A stretch of 46,704 nucleotides of DNA from JAHHUA01 sp036635475 (GCA_036635475.1 JAVWQH010000016.1:1-46704); one strand, 5' to 3'; shown: positions 15,963-25,655, numbered from the stretch's first letter. Numbers and translations are program-made. The notes: generated from the letters alone by a model not told the origin.

Positions 15963-18900
15963 ATGTACAAAAATGTTTCAGCAAACCAAAATTCTGTTGA
16001 ACGAGAAAAAGAAACTGTAGAGTTCTGGGAGAAAAATCAAATATTTGAGGCAACTGTCAAAGCAGGCGAAGGCAAACCAACTTATACTTTCTATGACGGA
16101 CCTCCAACTGCAAACGGCAAACCCCATATTGGTCACGTTTTAACTCGTGTTATTAAAGATATGATTCCTCGTTACCGCATTATGAAAGGTTATGATGTTC
16201 CACGTAAAGCCGGTTGGGATACCCATGGATTGCCTGTTGAACTTGAAGTGGAAAAGTTGCTCAAAATAAACGGAAAAGACCAAATTGAAGCTTATGGACT
16301 TGAACCTTTTATCGAAAAATGTAAGGAAAGCGTTTGGAAATACAAAGGTATGTGGGAGGATTTCTCCAAAACTGTAGGATACTGGGTTGATATGGAAGAC
16401 CCATATGTAACCTATGATAACAACTATATTGAATCCGAATGGTGGGCATTAAAAGAAATTTGGAACAAAGGCTTGCTATATAAGGGCTTTAAAATTGTTC
16501 CGTACTGTCCACGTTGCGGCACTCCCCTTTCAAGCCACGAGGTTGCTCAAGGCTATAAGGATATTAAAGAACGCAGTGCTATCGTTAGATTTAAAGTTAA
16601 AAATGAAGATGCTTATATTCTTGCTTGGACTACAACTCCTTGGACTTTGCCATCAAACGTTGCACTTTGTGTAAATCCCAACGAGGAATACGTCAAAGTT
16701 AAACAAGACGAATACACATATTATATGGCTGCTGCCCTTGTGCCAACTGTTTTAGGCGAGAATTCTGAAATTATCGAAACTTTCAACGGAAAATCTCTTG
16801 AAAATATGGAATATGAACCACTATGGAATTTCGTTTCTCCAAAGGAAAAATGTTGGTATGTAACTTGCGACAACTATGTTACCTTGACTGATGGTACAGG
16901 TGTTGTTCATATTGCTCCTGCATTCGGTGAAGACGATGCCAATGTTGGAAGAAATTACAAGCTTCCTTTTGTTCAACTCGTTAATAGCAAGGGCGAATTG
17001 ACTGCTGAAACAAAATGGAATGGTGTATTCTGTAAAGATGCTGATAAATTAATCTTAAAAGACTTGGAAGAAGCCGGTCTTTTGTTCTCCGCTCCTGTTT
17101 TTGAACACAGCTACCCTCATTGTTGGCGTTGTGACACTCCTCTTATTTATTATGCACGTGAATCTTGGTTTATCAAAATGACAGATGTTCGTGAAAATTT
17201 GATAGCCAACAATAATACAATCAACTGGATTCCTGAAAGTATCGGTAAGGGAAGATTCGGCGATTGGATTGAAAATGTTCAAGATTGGAGCATTAGCCGT
17301 AACCGTTATTGGGGTACTCCTTTAAATGTTTGGGAATGTTCTTGCGGACATAAACATGCTATTGGCTCGATTGAAGAACTAAAATCAATGAGCAGTAACT
17401 GCCCTGAAAATATTGAATTGCACAGACCATTCATTGATGATGTAACAATCAAATGTGAAAAATGCGGCAAGGAAATGAAACGTGTACCGGAAGTTATTGA
17501 CTGCTGGTTTGATAGTGGTTCAATGCCATTTGCTCAGCATCACTACCCATTTGAAAATCACGATAAATTTGCAGCTCAATTCCCAGCCGATTTTATTTCT
17601 GAAGCTGTTGACCAAACAAGAGGCTGGTTCTATTCCCTACTTGCAATTTCAACACTTTTGTTTGACAAAGCTCCATATAAAAACGTTATTGTTCTTGGAC
17701 ACGTTCAAGATGAAAACGGACAAAAAATGAGCAAATCCAAAGGCAATGCAGTTGACCCTATGGAGGCACTTCAAACATATGGTGCTGACGCTATTCGTTG
17801 GTATTTCTACACCAACTCCGCACCATGGCTGCCTAACCGTTTTTATGGAAAGGCTGTAAATGAAGTTCAACGCAAATTTTTATCTACTCTTTGGAACACT
17901 TATTCATTCTATGTTTTATATGCTAACATTGACCAATTCGATGCAACAAAATACAAAATAGATGATTGTAAATTGACGATTATGGATAAATGGGTACTTT
18001 CAAAGCTCAATACAGTTATTAAAGAAACTGATGACAACCTTGCAAATTATCGTATTCCTGAAGCAGCACGTGTAATTTCTGATTTTGTAGATGAATTAAG
18101 CAATTGGTATGTTCGCAGAAGTCGTGAACGTTTCTGGGGCGAAAATATGACAGACGATAAAATTGCTGCATATACGACACTTTACACAGCACTTGTTACT
18201 ATTTCAAAAGTTGCTGCTCCATTAATTCCATTTATGACAGAGGAAATTTATCAAAATCTTGTCCGTTCACTGGACAAAAATGCACCAATGAGTGTTCACC
18301 TTTGCTCTTATCCTGTTTTTGATGAAAGCAAAATAGACAAAAACCTTGAAAGTGATATGGAAGAGGTTTTGCAAGCTGTAACCCTCGGACGTGCTGCACG
18401 TAATGAAGCTAACCTCAAAAATCGTCAACCTCTTGCACACATTTATTTAACAGGTGCTAATGAAATAACCGAACTTTTCTGCAACATTATAAAAGAAGAA
18501 CTAAATGTAAAAGATGTTGAATTTATAAAGGAAGCAAGCCATTTTGTTAGCTATTCATTCAAGCCACAACTTAAAATATTGGGTGCAAAATACGGAAAAC
18601 AAATTGGCGAAGTTCGTAATGCACTTTCTGAAATTGATGGTAATGCAAAGAAAAAAGAACTTGATGAAACAGGCTTTATAACAATCAATATTTCCAGCGG
18701 AGAGATTAAACTATCTGAAGAAGAACTCTTAATTTCAACTTCAAAAGCTGAAGGATTTATTTCTCAAAGTGATGGCGCTATGACAGTTGTTTTGGATACA
18801 ACATTAACCGATGAGCTAATCGAAGAAGGCTTCGTTCGAGAAATTGTGAGCAAAATCCAATTTATGCGTAAACAAGCTGATTTCAACGTAACTGACCATA

Positions 18901-19070
18901 TTATTGTTGGCATTATTGGAAATGAAAAATTATCTGCATTAGCTGATAAAAATTCAAAAGAAATTATGTCTGACACTCTTACTGAGAAAATCGTGAATAT
19001 TACTGATGGTTATTCTCAAGAATGGAATATTAACGGCGAAATTGCAACAATAAGTGTCAAAGTTTGCTAA
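15963..19070 (+). CDS. ileS: Isoleucyl-tRNA synthetase, long eukaryote-like type
   Basis: This 1035-aa class I synthetase charges tRNA-Ile. The HIGH motif is PHIGH (residues 54-58) and KMSKS is Lys588-Ser592. The CP1 editing domain has TTTPWTLPSN and GTGVVHIAPAFGEDD. A zinc-binding pair of CxxC motifs lies in the centre (ECSCGHKH, KCEKCGKEM), and the anticodon-binding domain begins near 660 with IMDKWVLSKLN. Length, the TANGKPHIGH context and the lack of the C-terminal zinc finger place it nearer the long IleS2/eukaryote-like clade than the E. coli type. Members of that clade tend to be less sensitive to mupirocin, an inference only. AAGGAGG sits six to seven bases before the ATG. Regulated by the upstream T-box. 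Confidence 0.95.
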   Translation: MYKNVSANQNSVEREKETVEFWEKNQIFEATVKAGEGKPTYTFYDGPPTANGKPHIGHVLTRVIKDMIPRYRIMKGYDVPRKAGWDTHGLPVELEVEKLLKINGKDQIEAYGLEPFIEKCKESVWKYKGMWEDFSKTVGYWVDMEDPYVTYDNNYIESEWWALKEIWNKGLLYKGFKIVPYCPRCGTPLSSHEVAQGYKDIKERSAIVRFKVKNEDAYILAWTTTPWTLPSNVALCVNPNEEYVKVKQDEYTYYMAAALVPTVLGENSEIIETFNGKSLENMEYEPLWNFVSPKEKCWYVTCDNYVTLTDGTGVVHIAPAFGEDDANVGRNYKLPFVQLVNSKGELTAETKWNGVFCKDADKLILKDLEEAGLLFSAPVFEHSYPHCWRCDTPLIYYARESWFIKMTDVRENLIANNNTINWIPESIGKGRFGDWIENVQDWSISRNRYWGTPLNVWECSCGHKHAIGSIEELKSMSSNCPENIELHRPFIDDVTIKCEKCGKEMKRVPEVIDCWFDSGSMPFAQHHYPFENHDKFAAQFPADFISEAVDQTRGWFYSLLAISTLLFDKAPYKNVIVLGHVQDENGQKMSKSKGNAVDPMEALQTYGADAIRWYFYTNSAPWLPNRFYGKAVNEVQRKFLSTLWNTYSFYVLYANIDQFDATKYKIDDCKLTIMDKWVLSKLNTVIKETDDNLANYRIPEAARVISDFVDELSNWYVRRSRERFWGENMTDDKIAAYTTLYTALVTISKVAAPLIPFMTEEIYQNLVRSLDKNAPMSVHLCSYPVFDESKIDKNLESDMEEVLQAVTLGRAARNEANLKNRQPLAHIYLTGANEITELFCNIIKEELNVKDVEFIKEASHFVSYSFKPQLKILGAKYGKQIGEVRNALSEIDGNAKKKELDETGFITINISSGEIKLSEEELLISTSKAEGFISQSDGAMTVVLDTTLTDELIEEGFVREIVSKIQFMRKQADFNVTDHIIVGIIGNEKLSALADKNSKEIMSDTLTEKIVNITDGYSQEWNINGEIATISVKVC

Positions 19071-19091
19071 TATAAAATAGTAAATTAACAA

Positions 19092-19132
19092 AAACCACCT
19101 CATACATTTCACTATGATGTATGAGGTGGTTT
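19092..19132. terminator. Bidirectional terminator after ileS
   Basis: A perfect 16-bp stem (AAACCACCTCATACAT at 19092-19107, ATGTATGAGGTGGTTT at 19117-19132) is followed by GATTTTTA. It separates ileS from the convergent Hpt gene. Confidence 0.88.
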
Positions 19133-19143
19133 GATTTTTAATT

Positions 19144-19491
19144 TTATTGCAATATATTTAGAAAATAATGATAATCATTATAAATTGCATCATAATATTT
19201 TTCGTTGTCTTCATAAAATCCATTTCTCAAGCGATCGACCAATACAGAAATTGAATCAAATAAAGGCGTTATTCCAAGATTTGCTGTAACTCCTTTTAAG
19301 CTATGTGCAGCTTCAAATGCACCTACAAAATCTTTGTTTTTTAAATCAAAATCCAATTGTTCAAAATTTACATCTGTCATAAAGCTTTTCAGACAATCAA
19401 TATAAAATTCTTCATCATTAACACATCTCTCCAAAGCTCCATCAACATCGCAACCCCATTGCGAGAGTTTTCCTAAAACAATGCTATTCAT
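19144..19491 (-). CDS. Stand-alone Hpt (histidine phosphotransfer) domain protein
   Basis: This 115-aa helical protein contains the Hpt signature AAHSLKGVTANLGI, where the His of HSLKG (about residue 63) is the phospho-acceptor. Such proteins relay phosphoryl groups between a hybrid histidine kinase and a response regulator in the cytoplasm. Neither partner is next to it, so it probably works with proteins encoded elsewhere. The cheW-MCP pair a few kb away hints at but does not prove a link to chemotaxis signalling. The start is ATG 19491, with GGAGG eight bases upstream. It is a single gene convergent with ileS. Confidence 0.85.
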   Translation of the reverse strand: MNSIVLGKLSQWGCDVDGALERCVNDEEFYIDCLKSFMTDVNFEQLDFDLKNKDFVGAFEAAHSLKGVTANLGITPLFDSISVLVDRLRNGFYEDNEKYYDAIYNDYHYFLNILQ

Positions 19492-19609
19492 ATTATACCT
19501 CCTAATTTATTGTCAAAACATATACTGAATTCAAATTAGAATTAATTTGTATGAGCCTATTATATCTTGTTTTCCATTATTTTGCAACCATATTGTTCGT
19601 TTTTCGATA

Positions 19610-19653
19610 AATTTAAAGGTTAGTATATTTTTCTACATACTAACCTTTAAATT
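19610..19653 (-). terminator. Terminator after the S9 peptidase gene
   Basis: AATTTAAAGGTTAGTAT (19610-19626) pairs with ATACTAACCTTTAAATT (19637-19653), a 17-bp stem with a 10-base loop. The T-tract on the minus strand is short and mixed. Confidence 0.7.
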
Positions 19654-19656
19654 GTT

Positions 19657-21795
19657 TTACTTCATAATAAAGTCGTGAGTAATTTTATACTCTTTAGGTG
19701 GTTGAACATTAAGCAGATATTTTACAAAATGGTCCCATCTTTTTCTTATGGCATAATCACTGTGAGCGCTCAAATTGTGAAATTCGTTTGGTACAATCAA
19801 CATTTCAAAGTCTTTATTATGCTTTATTAATTGGTCAATTACTCTCATTGAATTGGAAATATGCACATTATCGTCCAAATCTCCATGAGCAATCAGTAAT
19901 TTTCCTTGCAAATTTTCAACTAATTTAGCATTATCTTGTTCATCATAGACTGATTTTTCATATTCACCATTGTATCTTTCAACCCAGCAAGCATTATAGA
20001 GCCTTTCATCATGGTTGCCTGAAAAAGATGCTCCGACTTTATAAAAATCAGGGTATAAACACATAGCCCTCAATGTTGCATATCCACCGCCAGATGCTCC
20101 CCAAATACCAACTTTTTCGATGTCGAGATATTTATATTTTTCTGCTAATTTTTTAGTGCAATATAAATGTTCATCTAATCCAGCACAACCTTGCAAATTT
20201 TTATAAGCAATATCGTGAAAATCTTTTCCCCTATTAGTTGTTCCCGGCCCGTCTAATACAATTCCTACAAAACCCAGTTGTGCAAATGATTCAAGACCTC
20301 CACAAATTCCTTTGCCCTCATTGCACCACTCAAAGCTTTTTGGAACATTAGTGCATTGAACCCCACCATAAATATAATCAATAATTGGATATTTTTTGTT
20401 TTCATCAAAATCAGCTGGTTTTATTATAATTCCGTATAAGTCAGTTTCCCCATCAGATGCTTTGATAGAAAATCTTTCTGGAAAAATAAACCCGTTTTGC
20501 AAAAGCTGTGTTATATCAGCTTTTTCGATTTCTGTTATAAACTCGCCATTCTTATCTCTTAAATTTGTAACAGGTGGCAAGTCAACTCTTGAGTATGTAT
20601 CAACAAAAAATGAATATTCCGGCGATATCGTAATACTGTGGTCAGCATCTTCATTAACAAGCCTTTTAAAATTTGTTCCATCTAAATTTACACTACAAAA
20701 ATATAGGAAATATGGATCGCTACTATCAGAAAAATCGTTAGCTGTGAAATAAAGAACTTTAGATTTTTCATCTACTGCTACAATATTTCTAACAATATAG
20801 TCGTTGCTTGTTAATGTAACATTATTTTCTTCGCTATTAAAATCATAATAATAAAATTTATCTCTGCCATCTTTGTCTGATTTCCAAATAGCAAAATCAC
20901 AATTTTTGGAAACATATACACTGAAATTAAAATCTATTCCGCCATCAGTTTCTCCATAAGAATCCATATCAAAAAAAGTGCTGCTTTTTTCATCTACAAT
21001 TGTTTTGCAGATATTTGTTTCTGTATTAATTATATTAAATTTAGCCTCATTAAAAAATCTATTTAGACGAACATAATAAATATTAATACTATCATCTAGC
21101 CATTTAACTTTTTTACTATGTTCATCAAAAGGAGCGCCAAAATTCAAATATAATGGCTCTGTATCAAGCATTGTAAGTGCATCTTTTTCGACATCATATA
21201 CGCATAAATATGCTAATGGAATATTTTCATCATTAGGCAAATGATATTTATAAGCAAAATGTTTAGGTCGATGGTGTTCGTCATTGTCAACAACATTTTG
21301 AACGATGTGAAGTTCTTCAACATCTCTTTGATCCAGTTTATAAGTCAGAACTTTTTTAGAATCCTTTGACCATACTACGCAAGGTTTGATATTTTTATTT
21401 TCAACTATAGATTTGATTGTTGAATTATTACAACCGGAACTTGTTCCATAATCAAAATTTTCTATTCCATCGTTTGTAAGATTTTTAATGTCATTATTGC
21501 TCGTATTTCTCATAACTAAATTATGATTAGAGAAATAAACACAATATTTTCCATTAGGAGATAATACACCTTGAGTTTTATCATCAACTTTTTCATCATT
21601 ACTATCTTCAATAGTTGTCCTTGTTTTATCGAGGCAATCAAACTTTATTTTTTCGGTTTTAACTTCATTTTCAGATTTATACTCCTTATCATAAATAAAG
21701 CTTTTATCATCAAGCCATTTTATTTTCGGGTAAGCATTTAAAATCATCTTTTTTGTTTCTAAAATTTTATTTGCATTGATATATTTTTCTAACAT
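19657..21795 (-). CDS. S9 family serine peptidase (dipeptidyl-peptidase IV-like)
   Basis: This 712-aa protein has an N-terminal beta-propeller (about residues 50-420; repeated motifs such as SPNGKYCVYFSNHNLVMRN and VVWSKDSKKVLTYKLD) and a C-terminal alpha/beta-hydrolase domain. The catalytic triad is visible: Ser568 in GASGGG, Asp641 or 642 in HGDLDDN, and His673 in NEFHNL. The family cleaves short peptides after proline or alanine. No signal peptide is present, so it is probably cytosolic and recycles peptides. The start at 21795 (MLEKYINA) has GGAGG ten bases upstream; the longer frame adds a short stretch with no site. Its promoter must lie in the AT-rich 21796-21960 gap. Exact specificity (DPP-IV or acylaminoacyl type) cannot be told. 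Confidence 0.88.
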   Translation of the reverse strand: MLEKYINANKILETKKMILNAYPKIKWLDDKSFIYDKEYKSENEVKTEKIKFDCLDKTRTTIEDSNDEKVDDKTQGVLSPNGKYCVYFSNHNLVMRNTSNNDIKNLTNDGIENFDYGTSSGCNNSTIKSIVENKNIKPCVVWSKDSKKVLTYKLDQRDVEELHIVQNVVDNDEHHRPKHFAYKYHLPNDENIPLAYLCVYDVEKDALTMLDTEPLYLNFGAPFDEHSKKVKWLDDSINIYYVRLNRFFNEAKFNIINTETNICKTIVDEKSSTFFDMDSYGETDGGIDFNFSVYVSKNCDFAIWKSDKDGRDKFYYYDFNSEENNVTLTSNDYIVRNIVAVDEKSKVLYFTANDFSDSSDPYFLYFCSVNLDGTNFKRLVNEDADHSITISPEYSFFVDTYSRVDLPPVTNLRDKNGEFITEIEKADITQLLQNGFIFPERFSIKASDGETDLYGIIIKPADFDENKKYPIIDYIYGGVQCTNVPKSFEWCNEGKGICGGLESFAQLGFVGIVLDGPGTTNRGKDFHDIAYKNLQGCAGLDEHLYCTKKLAEKYKYLDIEKVGIWGASGGGYATLRAMCLYPDFYKVGASFSGNHDERLYNACWVERYNGEYEKSVYDEQDNAKLVENLQGKLLIAHGDLDDNVHISNSMRVIDQLIKHNKDFEMLIVPNEFHNLSAHSDYAIRKRWDHFVKYLLNVQPPKEYKITHDFIMK

Positions 21796-21962
21796 AAAAA
21801 TAAATCCTCCAATTATTTTACACTTTATTATTGATTGCATACAATTTTTATACTAATAAATATAGAATTAACAGCAATAATTCAAATAATTCTTTATATT
21901 TTACTATATTTTATCATATTATTTTGCTTTTTACAATACATTTTCAATATTTATTTAATACA

Positions 21963-21995
21963 AAAAATAGTGTGATAAAATATCACACTATTTTT
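21963..21995 (-). terminator. Terminator of cheW-MCP operon
   Basis: A perfect 15-bp stem (AAAAATAGTGTGATA at 21963-21977, its complement at 21981-21995) with a three-base loop ends in a U-run on the minus-strand transcript. It lies 13 bases after the MCP stop. Confidence 0.88.
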
Positions 21996-22007
21996 GTTGT
22001 TTAGTAA

Positions 22008-24362
22008 TTAGTATTTAATAGTTGAATAATCATCTTCATCGGTGTTTTCAAAATATCCATCTTGTTGAATATCTTCTTGTCTGAGCTTAAATCTATCAAC
22101 TATATCATTTAACATATGTGCTTGTCCATTAAGTTCTTCACTTGCTGCTGCACTTTGTTCTGCTGTTGCAGAGTTTGTCTGTACAACTGCTGAAACTTGT
22201 TCAATTCCCACTGTCACTTGTTTTATTGCATCAGCTTGTTCTGAAGAAGCTTGAGAAATGCGATTTACACTATCATTAACAATCTTTGTTTTTTCAACAA
22301 TTTTATCAAAGGAAAGTGCTGTTTCATTTGCAACCACTGTCCCCTCTTCAACTGCACTAATTGCACCTTCGATTAATGATGTTGTATTTTTGGCAGCCTC
22401 AGCACTCTTTTGTGCAAGATTTCTGACTTCATCAGCTACAACAGCAAATCCCTTACCTGCGTCACCTGCACGTGCTGCCTCAACAGCTGCATTAAGTGCA
22501 AGTATGTTAGTCTGAAATGCAATGTTATCAATTGTCTTAATAATATTGCTAATTTGGTTTGCTTTACCTGAAATATCAGACATTGCTCCAAGCATTTTGT
22601 GCATTTTTTCTTTTCCGATATTCATTTCTTTTGATGCCTCAATAGAAATTTCATTTGCATTCTGTGCATTAGTAGCATTGTTCTTAATTTGCTCAGATAT
22701 ATCACTGATTGTTGCGTTTAATTCTTCAATCGAAGCAGCTTGTTCAGTTGCGCCCTGACTTAATGCTTGTGCACCGCTTGAAACTTGCTCACTTCCTGAG
22801 CTAACTTGTTCAGATGATTGGTTAATTTGTAATAATGTTGAATTTAGACTGGAATTAATTCTTCTTAAAGCGGTAATAACGTCACTGTATTTTCCAATAT
22901 ATTTATCTTCGCAGCGAGTTTTAATGTCAAAATTACCATCAGCCATCTCACCTGTTAAATGACTTAAATCATCAATAATTTCATTCAAGTTCGATGACAT
23001 TTGATTGAAGCTATGTGCTAAAACTCCTATTTCATCTTTTGAATCGACATCAACTTGAACATCAAGTTTACCCATTTGTATGTCATTAGCAACAAGTACT
23101 AATTTATCAAGAGGCTTAAGCATTTTCTTAATTATGTATGATAAAATTAAAATTATTGTTACCAAAATCAATAGAGAAAGACTTATCATAATGATAGTTA
23201 TTTTAGCTGTTGACTTTGATAAATCGCTTGTAACCAAAGAAGATTCTGTCCACCAAGTTTTTTCATCTATTTTTACAGGGCAATAAAATCTTGCAAGTTT
23301 AGTTACAGTTTCAACATCTTCTTCAACTTTTATCATTTTACATTTTATTGAGAAATCTTCACCAATTGCAAACTTTTCCATAATTTTTTCTGCATCTTCT
23401 GGGGAAGATAAATCTTTGATATTTGTCCAAGTATTTTCATTTTTACTGTCATAAATAATTGAACCTGCATCTGTTACAATGCTTGCAAACATAGATTTAT
23501 ATTTTTCATCTGTTGCCTTAATATTAGAGAAGTTAGTCATATCAACGTCTACCATGATTACACCTTTGAATTCGCCATTGTGAATGATAGGATATGACAT
23601 AGTTATAACAATTGTATTTGATACTTCATCAAGAAGATATGGCTCACTTAAATGTAGTTTTTGAGATTCTTTTGGTTTGCTATAAAAATTGAAAGCTGAA
23701 AATTCTTCGTATTTTCCGTAGCTTTGTGCTGTTTGATTTGCAGCATCAGCATCGGATATGTATATAGAATAATCGTTAGTTTTGCCATCTACCTGTTTTG
23801 GTTCAAAGAATATACCCATACCAACAATATTTTTACTGTTCGATACAACGGACCACATTTCATTCAAAGCAAAATCTTCTATTTCATAGCTTTGGAGTGT
23901 CAATGACTGTCCATCAACGGCACTTTTGTATGTTGGTTTAACAGGTTTAACCTGAACTACCGGAGTTTCTTTCTTTTCTTCTGTATCAGTTGTTTTTTCG
24001 GTTTCTGTAGTGGAAACTTCATCAGTTTTTTCTTCTTTGGTTGAAGTTTCTTCAGTTTTGGCAACTTCTGTAGTAGCAGTTTCAGTTACAACAGTTTCGC
24101 TCCAATCCTTGCTGTATGATCTTTCCATATACTGTTGAATATTTAGAAGAGCAGTTTTTGATTCATCAAAAATCGCTTGTACTGCAAGTCCATTTTGCTT
24201 AGCAATTCCTAAAAATTCATCATTTATCGTTTTTGATATAACGTTATTAACAACCGTAACTGAAACTATTATGAGCAATGCTAGGCATAAAGACAGGAAT
24301 GCCGATATAGTTACAGACATTTTAGTTGCTAATTTTGCATTTGCAAGAATTTTCTTTTTCAT
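22008..24362 (-). CDS. Methyl-accepting chemotaxis protein with dCache-like sensor
   Basis: This 784-aa transmembrane receptor has TM1 at about residues 14-38 and an extracellular sensor (about 40-385) with Cache-like stretches (VGMGIFFEPKQ, FSAFNFYSKPKE, LSEPYLLDEVSNTIVITMSYPIIHNGEFKGVIMVDVDM). TM2 (about 390-415) is followed by a HAMP domain (KPLDKLVLVANDI..MGKLDVQVDV) and the methyl-accepting domain with the invariant tip IDNIAFQTNILALNAAVEAARAGDAGKGFAVVADEVRNLA. Between TM1 and the Cache part lies a low-complexity Thr/Glu/Lys insert (about 88-146), unusual for the family. The C-terminus has no CheB/CheR docking pentapeptide. It is 11 bases downstream of cheW in one operon. The ligand is unknown. 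Confidence 0.92.
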   Translation of the reverse strand: MKKKILANAKLATKMSVTISAFLSLCLALLIIVSVTVVNNVISKTINDEFLGIAKQNGLAVQAIFDESKTALLNIQQYMERSYSKDWSETVVTETATTEVAKTEETSTKEEKTDEVSTTETEKTTDTEEKKETPVVQVKPVKPTYKSAVDGQSLTLQSYEIEDFALNEMWSVVSNSKNIVGMGIFFEPKQVDGKTNDYSIYISDADAANQTAQSYGKYEEFSAFNFYSKPKESQKLHLSEPYLLDEVSNTIVITMSYPIIHNGEFKGVIMVDVDMTNFSNIKATDEKYKSMFASIVTDAGSIIYDSKNENTWTNIKDLSSPEDAEKIMEKFAIGEDFSIKCKMIKVEEDVETVTKLARFYCPVKIDEKTWWTESSLVTSDLSKSTAKITIIMISLSLLILVTIILILSYIIKKMLKPLDKLVLVANDIQMGKLDVQVDVDSKDEIGVLAHSFNQMSSNLNEIIDDLSHLTGEMADGNFDIKTRCEDKYIGKYSDVITALRRINSSLNSTLLQINQSSEQVSSGSEQVSSGAQALSQGATEQAASIEELNATISDISEQIKNNATNAQNANEISIEASKEMNIGKEKMHKMLGAMSDISGKANQISNIIKTIDNIAFQTNILALNAAVEAARAGDAGKGFAVVADEVRNLAQKSAEAAKNTTSLIEGAISAVEEGTVVANETALSFDKIVEKTKIVNDSVNRISQASSEQADAIKQVTVGIEQVSAVVQTNSATAEQSAAASEELNGQAHMLNDIVDRFKLRQEDIQQDGYFENTDEDDYSTIKY

Positions 24363-24373
24363 ACTATTACCTC

Positions 24374-24877
24374 TTACTTATTATATTTATTTGTTACAAT
24401 ATCGTTTATTTCATCGAAATTCAATATTTTTAATAAATCTAAAATTAATGCAATTTTATTTTCTAGCTTTGCAACACCACTGACAAAATTATTTTCGTTT
24501 GATTTTACTTTTGGTGGAAGAGAAATATTTTCTTGAGAAATATTTCTAACCTCATCTACTTCATCAACTATCAATCCAACAAACTTTTCTTCTATATTAG
24601 CAACAATAATACAAGTACGTTCATTATAGCTAATTTCTTCTCTGTTTAAACGCAACCTCATATCCATAACAGGAATGATGTTACCACGTAGATTTATAAT
24701 TCCCTTCATATATTTAGGAAATTCAGGTATCGGAGTGATTTCTTGCATTCCAACAATCTGCATAATTTGAGCAATTGATACACCAAATAGCTGATTATCA
24801 GTTAAAAAGGTTAGATATTTGTCTTCAATTTCTAAATTTCTAACTTGATCTGATAGTTGCGAAATCATTTTTTCCAT
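24374..24877 (-). CDS. cheW: Chemotaxis coupling protein CheW
   Basis: This 167-aa CheW-like SH3-fold protein bridges receptor arrays to CheA. Family stretches are YLTFLTDNQLFGVSIAQIMQIV, PIPEFPKYMKGIINLRGNIIPVMDMRLRL and FVGLIVDEVDEVRNI. It is first in a two-gene operon with the adjacent MCP, so the pair probably forms a dedicated receptor-coupler unit. The ATG has AAGGAG eight bases upstream. The 245-bp AT-rich leader region (24878-25123) holds its promoter; two copies of TTACCATAT 18 bases apart at 24962 and 24980 are the only visible repeat there. Confidence 0.92.
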   Translation of the reverse strand: MEKMISQLSDQVRNLEIEDKYLTFLTDNQLFGVSIAQIMQIVGMQEITPIPEFPKYMKGIINLRGNIIPVMDMRLRLNREEISYNERTCIIVANIEEKFVGLIVDEVDEVRNISQENISLPPKVKSNENNFVSGVAKLENKIALILDLLKILNFDEINDIVTNKYNK

Positions 24878-25123
24878 AATAATTCTCCTTACAGATTTTA
24901 ATTGGTAAGATAATTAAAATCGTTTAAGTATTTTAAATAAAACAAAAAAATACTTAATACATTACCATATGACATAATGTTACCATATAATTCTGGAAAA
25001 TTCAATTTAATTCTTCACTTTGTAGTAATTTTTGTAATAATTATACATTAGTACGTGAATTATATGTCTTTTTTGTAATTATTATGTAATATTATACATT
25101 GTATTCATCAAAATAAATTTAGC

Positions 25124-25594
25124 CTATCCTCTTAAATCAGCAATTATTCTATTTTCATTGAGCAAAACATTAATTCCATCTTCAATTGATTTTACAACTA
25201 TATCGCTATTTATAATTGCTTTTGACGAAGCACCCTCATCACCAATTACACAAATTGAAATATTGCACTCCTTGAACATTTCCACATCGTTGTTTCCATT
25301 TCCAAAGCATACAGTGTTTTCACCGCCTAAGTTATGTGCTAAATTTCTTTTTTCAGTTAATGCAGATTGATTTTTAAATATATAAACCCTAACAGGCAAA
25401 TTCTTACATTCATTAGCTGTTGTTCCGTTTGTATCCGCCGTTGCAATATATATTTCGCATTTTCGAGCTAGTTTTATGATTAACTCTTTGACGTTTTCCT
25501 TTATCTTCCCGTCAACACCAATAGTTCCATTGAAATCAAATATAGCTTTTTCAATATTTATTATTTTGTAATATGGTATATCTAATTTTATCAA
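25124..25594 (-). CDS. HAD-superfamily protein of the soluble P-type ATPase-like group
   Basis: This 156-aa protein has the HAD nucleophile motif near its start (FDFNGTIGVDG, about residues 19-29; Asp as nucleophile). A later IATADTNGT has the Ser/Thr-type second motif, and FGNGNNDVEMF (about 97-107) gives the acidic motif that binds Mg2+. The sequence is closest to the small soluble P-type ATPase-like family (COG4087): no membrane part and a short cap-less core. The substrate is unknown, with a small phosphate ester or phosphoprotein possible. The start is TTG 25594 with AGAGGG seven bases upstream. It is a single gene downstream of the aminopeptidase on the same strand, separated by a hairpin (25619-25655). 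Confidence 0.8.
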   Translation of the reverse strand: MIKLDIPYYKIINIEKAIFDFNGTIGVDGKIKENVKELIIKLARKCEIYIATADTNGTTANECKNLPVRVYIFKNQSALTEKRNLAHNLGGENTVCFGNGNNDVEMFKECNISICVIGDEGASSKAIINSDIVVKSIEDGINVLLNENRIIADLRG

Positions 25595-25618
25595 ATCATT
25601 ACCCTCTTATTTATATTG

Positions 25619-25655
25619 CGAAGGACGACATCAATTAAATTGATATCGTCCTTCG
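25619..25655 (-). terminator. Hairpin between aminopeptidase and HAD genes
   Basis: A long stem (17 bp with one mismatch, around AA) runs from 25619 to 25655. The clear T-run is on the plus-strand side only; the minus strand that would need it has a weaker AT-rich tract. Termination of the upstream aminopeptidase transcript is the likely role. Confidence 0.55.

Noticed and set aside
15963..19070. Acquired mupirocin-resistance ileS
   Set aside because: The gene is under its own T-box, in a core-like context and with core-like composition, so it appears to be the native housekeeping enzyme.
24962..24988. Two copies of TTACCATAT 18 bases apart upstream of cheW
   Set aside because: Short, AT-rich and with no known motif match; could arise by chance in this leader region. 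Mentioned only inside the cheW entry.
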